From contig CALMAH010000013.1 in the NCBI GenBank assembly GCA_937859595.1, forward strand, positions 124,001-188,000: a stretch of DNA of 64,000 bases, written 5' to 3'. Below are positions 45,161-53,731 of the stretch, in pieces. Both the position numbers and the translations under genes were made by a program. The stretch's first letter is position 1; each line of letters opens with the position of its first letter. Source of the stretch: an uncultured Acidobacteriota bacterium (GTDB lineage Bacteria; Acidobacteriota; Blastocatellia; Pyrinomonadales; Pyrinomonadaceae). A model generated the notes under the pieces. The model saw nothing but the letters and a program-made list of their open reading frames with translations. It had not been told where the DNA came from and searched no databases.

Positions 45161-45628
45161 TCAATTGATCCGGCTCCGTGGCAAGAAGAATTCCTTGTTC
45201 ATTTGTCGAGCTAACCGATTGGCGACCTTTGCCTGCCCTCCGTTCTTGAAGGAGCCGAACCAGAGCGATTTATCCCCGGCTGCACCGGCCCAAACTACGA
45301 CCTTGTCACTCATCCGAACCAAACGAACGCTCCCTTGTTCGCGGTCGCGGCTGGCTCCCCAGATCGTGTCATAAAATCGATGCGGCCCACGCGCAGATAC
45401 ACCCTCGATAATATAATCAGCCTCCGATTCCTCTGTAACTATCACAACAGGCAGTTTGTTCTTAACGATCGCGGCCATCAAATAATTCTCAAAACCTCTG
45501 CCCATTTCCGCGATGAAAACACGATCAGGGGCCTCGCTCTGGCCGATCGCCTGGGTCGAGATAAAGACAATAATGACGATCGCCGCAAGGATCTTGCCGG
45601 AGAAATGGGCTCGATAATTCGTAAACAT
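45161..45628 (-). CDS. Secreted protein of unknown function
   Basis: The 155-residue protein begins with a long basic n-region and a hydrophobic signal (ILAAIVIIVFISTQAIGQS). The mature domain (RVFIAEMGRGFENYLMAAIV, ESEADYIIEGVSARG, SVRLVRMSDKVVVWAGAAGD) is alpha/beta and recalls periplasmic proteins that sense or assemble, but no family is recognised. It follows a second secreted gene (45776-46462) on the same strand with 147 bp between them. Confidence 0.6.
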   Translation of the reverse strand: MFTNYRAHFSGKILAAIVIIVFISTQAIGQSEAPDRVFIAEMGRGFENYLMAAIVKNKLPVVIVTEESEADYIIEGVSARGPHRFYDTIWGASRDREQGSVRLVRMSDKVVVWAGAAGDKSLWFGSFKNGGQAKVANRLARQMNKEFFLPRSRIN

Positions 45629-45775
45629 TGTCGTGACTCCTTAAGTTCGCGTTGGGGCTGCATGGCTTCCACCGATCCGGCAGCGACGTATCTCCGGGTC
45701 CGATCCATCCTTGGGTGAAAAACCTGTAATGGCCCGGCCCTTCGAAGCGTCGGGCGAATGAGCTCACATGATGAC

Positions 45776-46462
45776 CTAACCGTCTTTTATTTGTTTCAAG
45801 CTCCGGGAAATATGCCTCGCAAGATTTTCGGCCAGCGAGCCCCAGGATGTGGTCTCACCGGCAGCCAGCACGGCACCGCTTCGGCGGTCGAAGATGCGAT
45901 AGACATAGCGGTGGGTTATCCACGAACCCGAAACAAACCCTATCTCGACGAAAAGATCGGCTTCCTCCTTGTACCGGAGAATGGTCAGGTTCATCTTGAT
46001 AAAGTCAGGGTTACGAAGCAGTGCTTTCTCCAGATTCTGCCGCGAGGGCTGTGCCGACGATTTATGAAACGCTATCGTCCGGGCCATTTCGATCGCCTCG
46101 CGCGGGCTTATCTGAACCGATTCCGTGCGGCGCTCTTCGCCGGTCTCTACGTCGAACGGTTCGTTCTCGGAGTAACCAACGGCATCAAGCGTACGAGGAG
46201 GCTGGCCGGGCAGGACCGAATCGGCCCGCTCCATCATCAGCCTGATCACCTCGTCCTCCACACCCGCATTCTTTAGCTCGATCAGCGCGACCGCGGTAAC
46301 GTCAAACCGCGTGGCCGTCTTTCGTATCTTGTCCGTTATCACCTCGGTCGAAAGCCCCGCTTTCGTCATCTCCATGACCGTCCGATTGGTCAATACCTCA
46401 CCCTGGGCAAAAATGGCCGAACTGAATAGTAAAATAAAAACGATGCTGTAAATATTTTTCAT
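45776..46462 (-). CDS. Secreted protein of unknown function
   Basis: The 228-residue protein has a signal peptide (IYSIVFILLFSSAIFAQG). Residues ~20-75 (LTNRTVMEMTKAGLSTEVIT, KIRKTATRFDV, LIELKNAGVEDEVIRLMM) resemble a short helical repeat seen in secreted Acidobacteriota proteins. The C-terminal half (EIGFVSGSWITHRYVYRIFD, AGETTSWGSLAENLARHISR) has a beta pattern ending in a helix similar in style to the neighbour at 45161. Function unknown. Confidence 0.6.
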   Translation of the reverse strand: MKNIYSIVFILLFSSAIFAQGEVLTNRTVMEMTKAGLSTEVITDKIRKTATRFDVTAVALIELKNAGVEDEVIRLMMERADSVLPGQPPRTLDAVGYSENEPFDVETGEERRTESVQISPREAIEMARTIAFHKSSAQPSRQNLEKALLRNPDFIKMNLTILRYKEEADLFVEIGFVSGSWITHRYVYRIFDRRSGAVLAAGETTSWGSLAENLARHISRSLKQIKDG

Positions 46463-46709
46463 TAGTAGTCATCCTCCGATCGTCATTTCCGGGACGAATA
46501 CAGCGGCTTTCCTTTACGGGGCTTTTCCGCCCGCTCCTTTGCAAGACTGTCCAAGGGCAAAAACAGCCACCGTATTCAGCACAAACAATAAGACAAATGA
46601 CCCGATGATCTGTTGCATACGGCTAGCAGCTCTTTGCCGACTAATAATAGAAAAGTTCCTTGAAGATCCTCTGCTTGCACCAATTTGCCTGAAAGTCCTC
46701 CGGGTTGAC

Positions 46710-46736
46710 TTGGTGTACTTTGCGGGGCTTTGCGTG
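46710..46736. repeat. 9-bp-period short array
   Basis: Three degenerate units read TTGGTGTAC, TTTGCGGGG, CTTTGCGTG. Confidence 0.5.
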
Positions 46737-47008
46737 AATTTACGTTGATCTTTTACGCGAAGCCGCTACGACCGCAACGACTCTCTTTGCCGCTATTGTC
46801 CGCACCGCGGCCTTTTAAAGAACTCTGGAAGTCAAGATCGACCTCCAGACAGAGTTTTACAATTTTCAGAATAGAAAGATCACCGATTGTGATACTTTGT
46901 TGAGCTGTAACAATTGCGGTGAAATTCAGGTATTGATTTCGTTGAAAAACCTTGGATATCGAACAAAGGCCCAACCAGTCTACCGCTCTCGGAAAGGCAA
47001 GCCCTGCC

Positions 47009-47043
47009 GATTTTGGATCTGGGATTTCAGATTTTGGATTTGG
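47009..47043. repeat. 7-bp tandem array (GATTTTG/GATCTGG)
   Basis: Five units read GATTTTG, GATCTGG, GATTTCA, GATTTTG, GATTTGG. The sequence is related to the CCAGATT unit seen at 17966, 18464 and 21275. Confidence 0.85.
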
Positions 47044-47081
47044 CGGCTGTGCCGCATAGGCCCTCGCATTTCAAGCAGATA

Positions 47082-47186
47082 ACCTATCATCTATCAATTC
47101 TCAATTCTTAATTCTTAATTCTTAATTCTTAATTCTTAATTCTCATTTCTCATTTCTCATTTCTCATTTCTCACCTTTCATTTCGT
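47082..47186. repeat. Long 7-bp tandem array (AATTCTT then ATTTCTC), 15 units
   Basis: Units in order: ACCTATC, ATCTATC, AATTCTC, AATTCTT five times, AATTCTC, ATTTCTC four times, ACCTTTC, ATTTCGT. The array keeps exact 7-bp register while the unit changes from one type to another. AATTCTT contains TAA, so this type could not be tolerated inside a gene. Confidence 0.95.
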
Positions 47187-47210
47187 GCAAATCGCGCATA
47201 TCGCGCAAAT
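47184..47210. repeat. 9-bp-period short array
   Basis: Three units CGTGCAAAT, CGCGCATAT, CGCGCAAAT directly continue the 7-bp array. Confidence 0.6.
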
Positions 47211-47315
47211 CACCATTGGCCGGTCTTCCCGGAAATAGGAAAATAGCCCGCGTGAGGCTCAGTTCGATATTTGATATTTGAAAACCGCAAAGTGTATCAC
47301 TATGAAACACTTCAT

Positions 47316-47810
47316 CGTCCCACTTAACATACGCTCATTTTGCAAAATGGAACGATTTTTCGCCGCAAGCTCAATGGGATCAGCATTTAGCCCGTCCCAG
47401 TTTGAGCATAAATGGGACGAAAATGGGACGATATTGAGGATCAGAGGCAAAAATGAGTGCCGTTCCACTTAAAGCGTTCCTTATTTTGTTAAATGGAACG
47501 ATTTGTCGCCGCAAACCAAATGGCATCAGCATTTAACCCGTTCCACTTTGGACATTTTAATGCAAAAAGTGGAACGACTTTGCCAAAAACCACGACGCTC
47601 GTCCCTTTGTCTCATTTAAGACACCGGTATTTTTCTTTAGTGAGACAATTTGTCGCCGCAAACGCAAGCAGCTAAGGCACTTAACCTGTCTCACTTTGGA
47701 CATTTTAATGCACAAATTGAGACAAATATCGGTAAACGGATACAAAAAATGGGGAAATTTAGTACATCCGTCCCAACCCGGCGTCTCACCTCGTCTCAAT
47801 TTCTGAGACG
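47316..47810. repeat. ~147-bp direct repeats with covarying 7-nt stems
   Basis: Three diverged copies are aligned on the core TCGCCGCAA (cgccgc at 47361, 47507, 47655; spacings 146 and 148), with part of a fourth. Within each copy a 7-nt word and its complement recur: CGTCCCA/TGGGACG in copy 1 (with one CGTTCCA-type arm at its edge), CGTTCCA/TGGAACG in copy 2 (47461, 47494, 47539, 47570), TGTCTCA/TGAGACA in copy 3 (47608, 47641, 47687, 47718), and CGTCTCA/TGAGACG at 47782-47810. The pairing is kept while the sequence changes, which points to selected stem-loops. Confidence 0.8.
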
Positions 47811-47852
47811 CGGTTCACCCGGCAATTCTGGGGAACCACGTTATCTCGTTTT

Positions 47853-50561
47853 TTATGAGCTCGTATTGTGTGAATCTTCAGAAAGTATCAGATCAAAGGC
47901 CGAGCGAATATCCAGCCTATGGACGGACAGGTTTTCCAAAAGATCTGTCGGCGACGCAAGGCCCATGCGTCGAGCTATGGTCGTAAGCGCATTTTGGTTT
48001 GCCAGAGGCAGCCGTGAGGTACGGCCAACGGTCAAACGGAGATAGTGATCTAATGAAGAGAGAAATTCATATCCGTGAAAAAGTTTTTCAAAAACATCTT
48101 TTTCCAGAGATCCATTTTCCTTTAAGAGTCTAAGGGTTTGCCCGGTCGAGCGATGAGCATCATCGTCCGGCACGTTATCGCGAAGCTGGAGAAAGCGGAT
48201 CGCAAAGTAAATATCCAGCATGCCGCCCTCGCCATATTTGATGTCGATGTCGCGGCTTCGATGCCGCGGCGAACGCTGTTTCTCCAGCTCCTTTCGGATC
48301 CGGTTCGTCTCGGCAGCTAGTTCTGCACCCGGTATCTTGCTGGCCTTTTTGTGGATCGTATTTCTTATCTCTGCTTCGATCTCGCGGGCTAGCACTGCTT
48401 CTCCGCCGACGCCCCTGAGCTTTACAAAGGCGAGCATCTCCCATATGGCCGAACTCGCCCGCATGTACTCCAAAAATGCACTACGCGATATCGCCGGCGG
48501 GCCATCCTTTCCATGCGGACGAAGCCGAAGATCGACTCGATACAGCGAACCTTCACGCGTTATAGCCGAAAGGGTGTTGACGAATATCTCTACAACTCGC
48601 GAACAGAGTTCGCTGCTGGTTGGCCCGGTCGCCCGGCCCCTGTCCGATTGCCGGCCGGTCGTCAAGTCCAGGCCGTCATATACTATTACCAGGTCGAGAT
48701 CCGAATCATGATCGACCCCGGCACCGCCTATCTTTCCTAGCCCTAATATGGCCATCGGCGGCAGCGACACCGACGGTACGTACTTCTCCTCCACCTGCCG
48801 AACAGCTATCGAGAGCGCGGCGGAGATGCTCGCTTCCGCTAGCTCGGTCTGCAACTCCTTTGATCTCGCAATCGATAATTTGCCCGCGCAATCATAGAAA
48901 TAGATCTCCGCAAAACAGCGACGCCAAGCCTTTCGGAGCCGCGAAAGTATTGTTCGGTGGTTGGCGGCGCCCTCTATAGCCTCTGCAAGCGAACTACGGT
49001 AGTCACGTTGTGGAAATTCTGATGCGAGGCCGCCTTCCAGACTGGCTAAGAGCGTCTGAAGCCGTGGATACTCATCGGCGAGTTCGGTTATGTATGCCGG
49101 CAGTCCGCATCCATTCGCGGATTCTTGCGGATCTTCGAGAAATGTTCCATCAACTCCACGGTCATTCGCCCCGGCAAAAGACGTTTCCGTCAAACCAAAG
49201 ACGCGCTCAAAGGTCCCCCGAACGTTCGCCGTATGAATGTGCAGCTCCTTATCGAACTGGTCTACGACGGAAAAACCCATCCTCCGCGCCAAGAGCGCCC
49301 TCGGCCGCTCCTCATTCGGCACCGTATGGGTCTGTAGGCCGTTCTCCATCTGGAGCAAATGCTCCGCGCGGCGAAGAAAATGATAGGCATCGGAAAGAGA
49401 CGTCAATTCGTTGTTGGTAAGCATTCCGCGGTCTGCAAGCCGGGCAATGCTTATCAGCGTATGCGGAACCCGAAGCCATCGGTCCCGGTCAGCATGGGCA
49501 AGCTGAAGTGCCTGTGCAATGAACTCGATCTCGCGGATACCGCCGCGGCCGAGTTTTACGTTCAAGCCCCTTGCATTGATGTTCTCAAGGTCAATCTTCT
49601 GTTTCGATTCCCTGACATGCCTAAGCGCCTCTTCGACCGACAGCTCCGCAGAGAATACGCTGCTTTCAACGGCATCAAAGAATCGGCGACAGATCGCCTC
49701 CGAACCCGCGCTTGCCCGCGAACGTATCAGCACTTGACGCTCCCAGACCGCCGCATCGCCGCGATAGTAGCGTTCGATGTCCACCAGGGAAAGTGCCAGC
49801 GGCCCGACGCGGCCGTGTGGACGCAGTCTCAAATCTACTCGATATGCTGCCCCTTCACCGGTCTGTTCTCCTACGAGCTTGATCACCGCTTCGGCAAGCT
49901 TTATGAAGTATTCGCGATTCGTCAGCGGTTCGCGCGGGCCGACACCTGCCGTCCGGCCCTCGTCCGAATAAATGAAAAGCAGATCAATGTCGGATGCATA
50001 ATTAAGTTCGCGCGAACCCAACTTCCCCAACGACACGATACAGATCTCGGCCGGACGTATGCGGTTCTTGTCGTCGGTTTCCAGCGGCTGCCCGTAGCGA
50101 TTGTCCAGTTCCTGGCGTGCGAGCCGAAGTGCGTGTTCCAATATCGCGTCAGCCAGATTCGACAGCTCTTCCGTTATCTCGGTTACGGTCGCCAGCCTGC
50201 GTATGTCCCTAAGAAAGATGCGCATAAGCTCACGGCGTCGAAAACGTGAAAGCAAAATATGTGGCTCTACCTGAGAATTCGTTAGGGAAAATCGGGCAAG
50301 AGATTCGAGGAGTTCCTCCTTGTCCCTCACGGTTGATTCCGCTCGTTTTCTGCCCAGCCAGGTTATGTATTCAGGATTTTGCAGCATCGTTGCCGCAAGC
50401 AGCGGGCTATATGCCGAAAGAGTGAGTACGTCCGAGAGGAGCGGTCGGTTCTTTACCAGCCTTTTTGCGACAGAGGGATACTGTTCCTCCAACCTTGCAA
50501 AAAAGCGGCTGGCGGATTCAGGATCGGGGAGGTCTTTGATGAGGGGTCCGACGTCTGTCAT
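47853..50561 (-). CDS. glnE: Glutamine synthetase adenylyltransferase / deadenylylase
   Basis: GlnE adds and removes AMP on glutamine synthetase according to nitrogen status. The 902-residue protein has two nucleotidyltransferase halves: the first with [20 protein letters not shown] and [14 protein letters not shown], the second with [20 protein letters not shown] and [13 protein letters not shown]. Asp pairs are intact in both. Each half is followed by a helical GlnD-PII-uridylyltransferase-like region. The ATG overlaps the stop of the upstream sigma-54 activator by 4 bp (ATGA), so the two are translationally coupled. Confidence 0.95.
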   Translation of the reverse strand: MTDVGPLIKDLPDPESASRFFARLEEQYPSVAKRLVKNRPLLSDVLTLSAYSPLLAATMLQNPEYITWLGRKRAESTVRDKEELLESLARFSLTNSQVEPHILLSRFRRRELMRIFLRDIRRLATVTEITEELSNLADAILEHALRLARQELDNRYGQPLETDDKNRIRPAEICIVSLGKLGSRELNYASDIDLLFIYSDEGRTAGVGPREPLTNREYFIKLAEAVIKLVGEQTGEGAAYRVDLRLRPHGRVGPLALSLVDIERYYRGDAAVWERQVLIRSRASAGSEAICRRFFDAVESSVFSAELSVEEALRHVRESKQKIDLENINARGLNVKLGRGGIREIEFIAQALQLAHADRDRWLRVPHTLISIARLADRGMLTNNELTSLSDAYHFLRRAEHLLQMENGLQTHTVPNEERPRALLARRMGFSVVDQFDKELHIHTANVRGTFERVFGLTETSFAGANDRGVDGTFLEDPQESANGCGLPAYITELADEYPRLQTLLASLEGGLASEFPQRDYRSSLAEAIEGAANHRTILSRLRKAWRRCFAEIYFYDCAGKLSIARSKELQTELAEASISAALSIAVRQVEEKYVPSVSLPPMAILGLGKIGGAGVDHDSDLDLVIVYDGLDLTTGRQSDRGRATGPTSSELCSRVVEIFVNTLSAITREGSLYRVDLRLRPHGKDGPPAISRSAFLEYMRASSAIWEMLAFVKLRGVGGEAVLAREIEAEIRNTIHKKASKIPGAELAAETNRIRKELEKQRSPRHRSRDIDIKYGEGGMLDIYFAIRFLQLRDNVPDDDAHRSTGQTLRLLKENGSLEKDVFEKLFHGYEFLSSLDHYLRLTVGRTSRLPLANQNALTTIARRMGLASPTDLLENLSVHRLDIRSAFDLILSEDSHNTSS

Positions 50562-52069
50562 CTGCGAAAGCGCTTTACGTCAATTCCGTATTTCCTTATC
50601 TTATATCCGACTATTCTTTCGGTGGACCCGAGCGACAGCGCCGCTCGGGTAATGTTGCCCTTCGAAGATTTCAGAGCGTCCTGTATTATGTCCCGCTCAA
50701 AAGCGGCAACGGCAGATTCAAGTGAGAGATCGGTCACGGTCCCGGTGACCTCAGCCGTCTGCAGCGTCGCCGGCAAATGATGGCCATGAATTACATTCGA
50801 ATCACAAACAAGCACCGCTCTTTCAATGGCATTTTCTAGTTCTCGGACGTTGCCGGGAAAGTGGTAGCTCATCAACATATCGATCGCCGGTGTAGAAATA
50901 CGCCGAATTCGCTTCCTGTGCTCGGCTTCGTACTTCTCAAGAAAATGCTCGGCAAGAAGGAGGATGTCCGATTTGCGTTCACGAAGTGGCGGAAGGAAAA
51001 TCGTAAATACGTTCAGCCTATAATAGAGGTCCTCGCGAAATTGATTGTTCGAAATGGCCTCTTCTAGGTCCTTGTTGGTTGCCGTAATGAGGCGAATATT
51101 AGCCCGTATGGTTTCAGAACCGCCCACCCGTTCAAACTCACGCTCCTGCAATACACGAAGCAGTTTGATCTGTGTCTGCAGAGGCAGGTCGCCGATCTCG
51201 TCAAGGAAGAGTGTCCCCCCTTCGGCGAGCTCGAAACGTCCTTCCTTTTTACGGTCCGCTCCGGTAAAGGCACCTTTTTCGTGACCGAAAAGCTCTGATT
51301 CGATCAGAGTATCAGGCAATGCCGCGCAGTTGATCTTTACGAACGGGCCTCTCCTACGGAGGCTATTGTAGTGGATGGCACTTGCGATCATTTCCTTGCC
51401 GGTGCCGCTCTCGCCGCGAAGCAACACAGTCGCATTCGATTTTGCGACCTGCGAAACCTGTTCGTAAACTTGGCGGATAGCGTTCGAATTGCCAACTATA
51501 TGCGAGAAGTCGTACTTTTCTTTGAGCTCCTGTTTGAGATGCAGGTTTTCTTCTCGAAGCCGTTGGCGTTCGCCACGAATGGTGTGCTGGATCCTCATTG
51601 CCTGTGTGATCATCGACGCCAGCATTTCAAAGGCTCCCACGACCTCATCACGCTTTTCGATTTCGACACCGCAGGCGAGCAACCCAACGCCCCCTTTTCC
51701 GATCGACAGTGGGAATGCCATCAACAGTAATTTTTCGGCCCGGCCCTCACCATGCAAATAATCAAGATCCCCACTTCCTTGAACAGATCTAGAAATGCCG
51801 CAAGTGTAGATGTCAGAAAGAAATGACCTCGACACTTTTGCGTCGAGGCGGCGAAACTCAGTGGGGGTCAGCCCTGCCGCATCGCTCAGATTCAGGCCGT
51901 CCCCGTTCAGGCTCTCTATCAAGAGGAATATATGATCTACCCCGAGAGAGGCTTTGAAGGATTCGAGGATCGGTCGCATTACCGCGCTCGGGTCCGGAGA
52001 TCCGGCGAGCTTAGTGTTCAGTTCGGCAAGCAGCGAGAGAACTTGTTCCGAATGGTTTGACAAACTCAT
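50558..52069 (-). CDS. Sigma-54-dependent activator with GAF domain (NifA-like)
   Basis: The 503-residue protein has an N-terminal GAF-type sensor (~20-170), a short coiled linker, the AAA+ domain (Walker [18 protein letters not shown], sigma-54 contact loop [19 protein letters not shown], Walker [14 protein letters not shown]), and a C-terminal Fis-type helix-turn-helix ([20 protein letters not shown]). The GAFTGA loop is intact, so it should activate sigma-54 holoenzyme. The [12 protein letters not shown] end resembles NifA-type activators. Its overlap with glnE suggests a role in nitrogen control; the ligand of the GAF domain is unknown. Confidence 0.92.
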   Translation of the reverse strand: MSLSNHSEQVLSLLAELNTKLAGSPDPSAVMRPILESFKASLGVDHIFLLIESLNGDGLNLSDAAGLTPTEFRRLDAKVSRSFLSDIYTCGISRSVQGSGDLDYLHGEGRAEKLLLMAFPLSIGKGGVGLLACGVEIEKRDEVVGAFEMLASMITQAMRIQHTIRGERQRLREENLHLKQELKEKYDFSHIVGNSNAIRQVYEQVSQVAKSNATVLLRGESGTGKEMIASAIHYNSLRRRGPFVKINCAALPDTLIESELFGHEKGAFTGADRKKEGRFELAEGGTLFLDEIGDLPLQTQIKLLRVLQEREFERVGGSETIRANIRLITATNKDLEEAISNNQFREDLYYRLNVFTIFLPPLRERKSDILLLAEHFLEKYEAEHRKRIRRISTPAIDMLMSYHFPGNVRELENAIERAVLVCDSNVIHGHHLPATLQTAEVTGTVTDLSLESAVAAFERDIIQDALKSSKGNITRAALSLGSTERIVGYKIRKYGIDVKRFRR

Positions 52070-52191
52070 ATTCCAAAACCGAAATGATAGCAGAGAATAT
52101 GTACGTAGCGAATCGGCTCCTACAAATTTGTCGTAAATGTACCATGACTCTTGTCGTCGGCCACCAGCTTGATTAGGATAGTAAACAACTG

Positions 52192-53115
52192 ATGGAGCAG
52201 CGGATAGAGATCGTCGTCGGGCCCGATGGCCACAAGTGCCGGTTAGACGAATACTTGTTTAATCGGTTTGGCGGGCTTAGCAAAATGTACCTCCGCCGGG
52301 CGGTCAAAGAGGAGAAATGTGAGGTTAACGGCCGGCTCGAGAACGTGGGGTACCGCTTACGGTCGAATGACCTCATCGAGATCGAGTTAGATCTGACGCG
52401 TGAGACCGCAATGAGGCCTCAGGACATCCCGCTGGAGATCGTCTACGAGGACGCCCATCTTATAGTTGTAAACAAGGCTCCCGGAATGTTGGTCCACCCG
52501 ACCCACAGAGATAAGAGCGGGACACTACTTAATGCCCTTACGTTTTATCTTAACCGCAAAGTTGGTTCAGACATCGTCGCTACGCCGCTTGTTACGCAAA
52601 GATCGGGGACAATTAGACCGGGTCTTATCCACCGTCTGGACAAGGAAACCTCTGGTTTGATCGTCGTCTCAAAAAACGCAAAGGCCCATAAACGCATGAT
52701 GGAGTCCTTTAGACGAAAGTCAATAGCGAAACGATACGTGGCGCTGGTCGAGGGTTTAGTCAATGGAGACATGGGCGTGATAAACGCCCCAATTGGCCGC
52801 TACGGCGAACTGAAGCACTGGGATGTAAAGCTGGGCGGGAAACCCGCGGAGACACGATTCAAGGTTCTGAATAGAAATGACGATCTGACTCTAGTGGAAC
52901 TCGAACCGGTAACGGGCCGAACCAATCAACTTCGGATTCACATGGCTTCGTCGGGTCACCCGATTGTAGGGGATCATAAACGCGGCGGACGGGCACATTC
53001 CCGCCTTTGCCTCCACGCATGGAAGCTCATATTTGCCCACCCAATAACTCGAGAAACGTTGAGCCTTGCCGCCGATCCCCCTAGGGGGTTCCTGCCATTC
53101 GAAGATCTCAGTTGA
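52192..53115 (+). CDS. RluA-family pseudouridine synthase (RluD-like)
   Basis: The 307-residue enzyme isomerises uridines in 23S rRNA or tRNA. It has an N-terminal S4-like domain ([24 protein letters not shown]), the catalytic motif [19 protein letters not shown] with the conserved Asp, then KRYVALVEG and [20 protein letters not shown]. The S4 domain plus motif fits the RluC/RluD group; the exact target cannot be told. It diverges from the sigma-54 activator. Confidence 0.92.
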   Translation: MEQRIEIVVGPDGHKCRLDEYLFNRFGGLSKMYLRRAVKEEKCEVNGRLENVGYRLRSNDLIEIELDLTRETAMRPQDIPLEIVYEDAHLIVVNKAPGMLVHPTHRDKSGTLLNALTFYLNRKVGSDIVATPLVTQRSGTIRPGLIHRLDKETSGLIVVSKNAKAHKRMMESFRRKSIAKRYVALVEGLVNGDMGVINAPIGRYGELKHWDVKLGGKPAETRFKVLNRNDDLTLVELEPVTGRTNQLRIHMASSGHPIVGDHKRGGRAHSRLCLHAWKLIFAHPITRETLSLAADPPRGFLPFEDLS

Positions 53116-53206
53116 AGGCGATAGTCCGGTCGTTGCAGGCGTTATTCGAACCCCATCACGAAATTGGCTTATCGACTCAAGAAATGACGGCAATGCGTTA
53201 GTTCGG

Positions 53207-53731
53207 TTATTGCAACGACCGTCTCATAAGGATCCGAGCAGAAATATCGAGGCCTGCTTCCTTTTCTTCGTCCCGAAGTTTACGAAGCCCCGGCGTCAAT
53301 TGAGGGTCAGTCAATTGAACAAAACCCAGTTGCTCGTAAAAAGGCGCATTCCAGGGAACATCGCGAAAAGTGGAAAGTGTAACGACCGGGTATCCGGTGT
53401 GCTTTGCCCAAAGGCATACGGCTTCGACCAGTTTACGCCCCAAGCCGCGTTTGCCATGATCGGGATCTACAGAAACCTCGTGAAGATGTGCCGCTCCGTC
53501 GATCATGATCGCCACGGCGAAACCTACCGGATGACCTGTATCCTCGACAGCCACCCAAAGCCGCCCGGCATCGAGTTGCTGAGAAAGCAACTCTATAGAG
53601 AGGCATTCCTGCGAGACTTCATCGGCAAAGGGGGTGTCGAGAAATATCTCAGATGCTCGTTGCTCGATAACCGGAAGGAATTCCAGGTCATCGGGTAACG
53701 CTTTCCTTATTTCATATCGCCCCGTATTCAC
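53207..53731 (-). CDS. GNAT-family N-acetyltransferase
   Basis: The 174-residue protein shows the GNAT fold: ALPDDLEFLPVIEQRA, a HLHEVSVDPDHGKRGLGRKL stretch with the acetyl-CoA-binding Q/RxxGxG/A loop (KRGLGR), then VVTLSTFRDVPWNAPFYEQL with the late Tyr/Phe-rich motif. The substrate is unknown. Its first codons overlap the stop of the upstream amidohydrolase by 4 bp, so the pair is co-translated and might act on related N-acyl or amino compounds. Confidence 0.88.
   Translation of the reverse strand: MNTGRYEIRKALPDDLEFLPVIEQRASEIFLDTPFADEVSQECLSIELLSQQLDAGRLWVAVEDTGHPVGFAVAIMIDGAAHLHEVSVDPDHGKRGLGRKLVEAVCLWAKHTGYPVVTLSTFRDVPWNAPFYEQLGFVQLTDPQLTPGLRKLRDEEKEAGLDISARILMRRSLQ

Larger units (their letters stand above)
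46463..47852. other. 1.4-kb repeat-rich intergenic region
   Basis: This is the longest gene-free stretch of the window. It holds two 9-bp-period arrays (46710-46736, 47184-47210), two 7-bp arrays (47009-47043, 47082-47186), and ~147-bp direct repeats with covarying stems (47316-47810). 46463-46709 and 46745-47008 show nothing I recognise. Small open frames across the 147-bp repeats follow the repeat period and are not believable genes. Confidence 0.8.

Noticed and set aside
46539..46748. Small frame in the repeat-rich intergenic region
   Set aside because: Its 3' part is made of the 9-bp array and no ribosome binding site or homology is visible.
47082..47186. CRISPR array
   Set aside because: Units are 7 bp and contiguous with no spacers, and there are no cas genes in the window.
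47316..47810. CRISPR-like or protein-coding interpretation of the ~147-bp repeats
   Set aside because: Copies are only ~60-70% alike with short stem words rather than a constant repeat. The small frames (47278-47472, 47493-47675, 47650-48045) follow the repeat period and lack ribosome binding sites.
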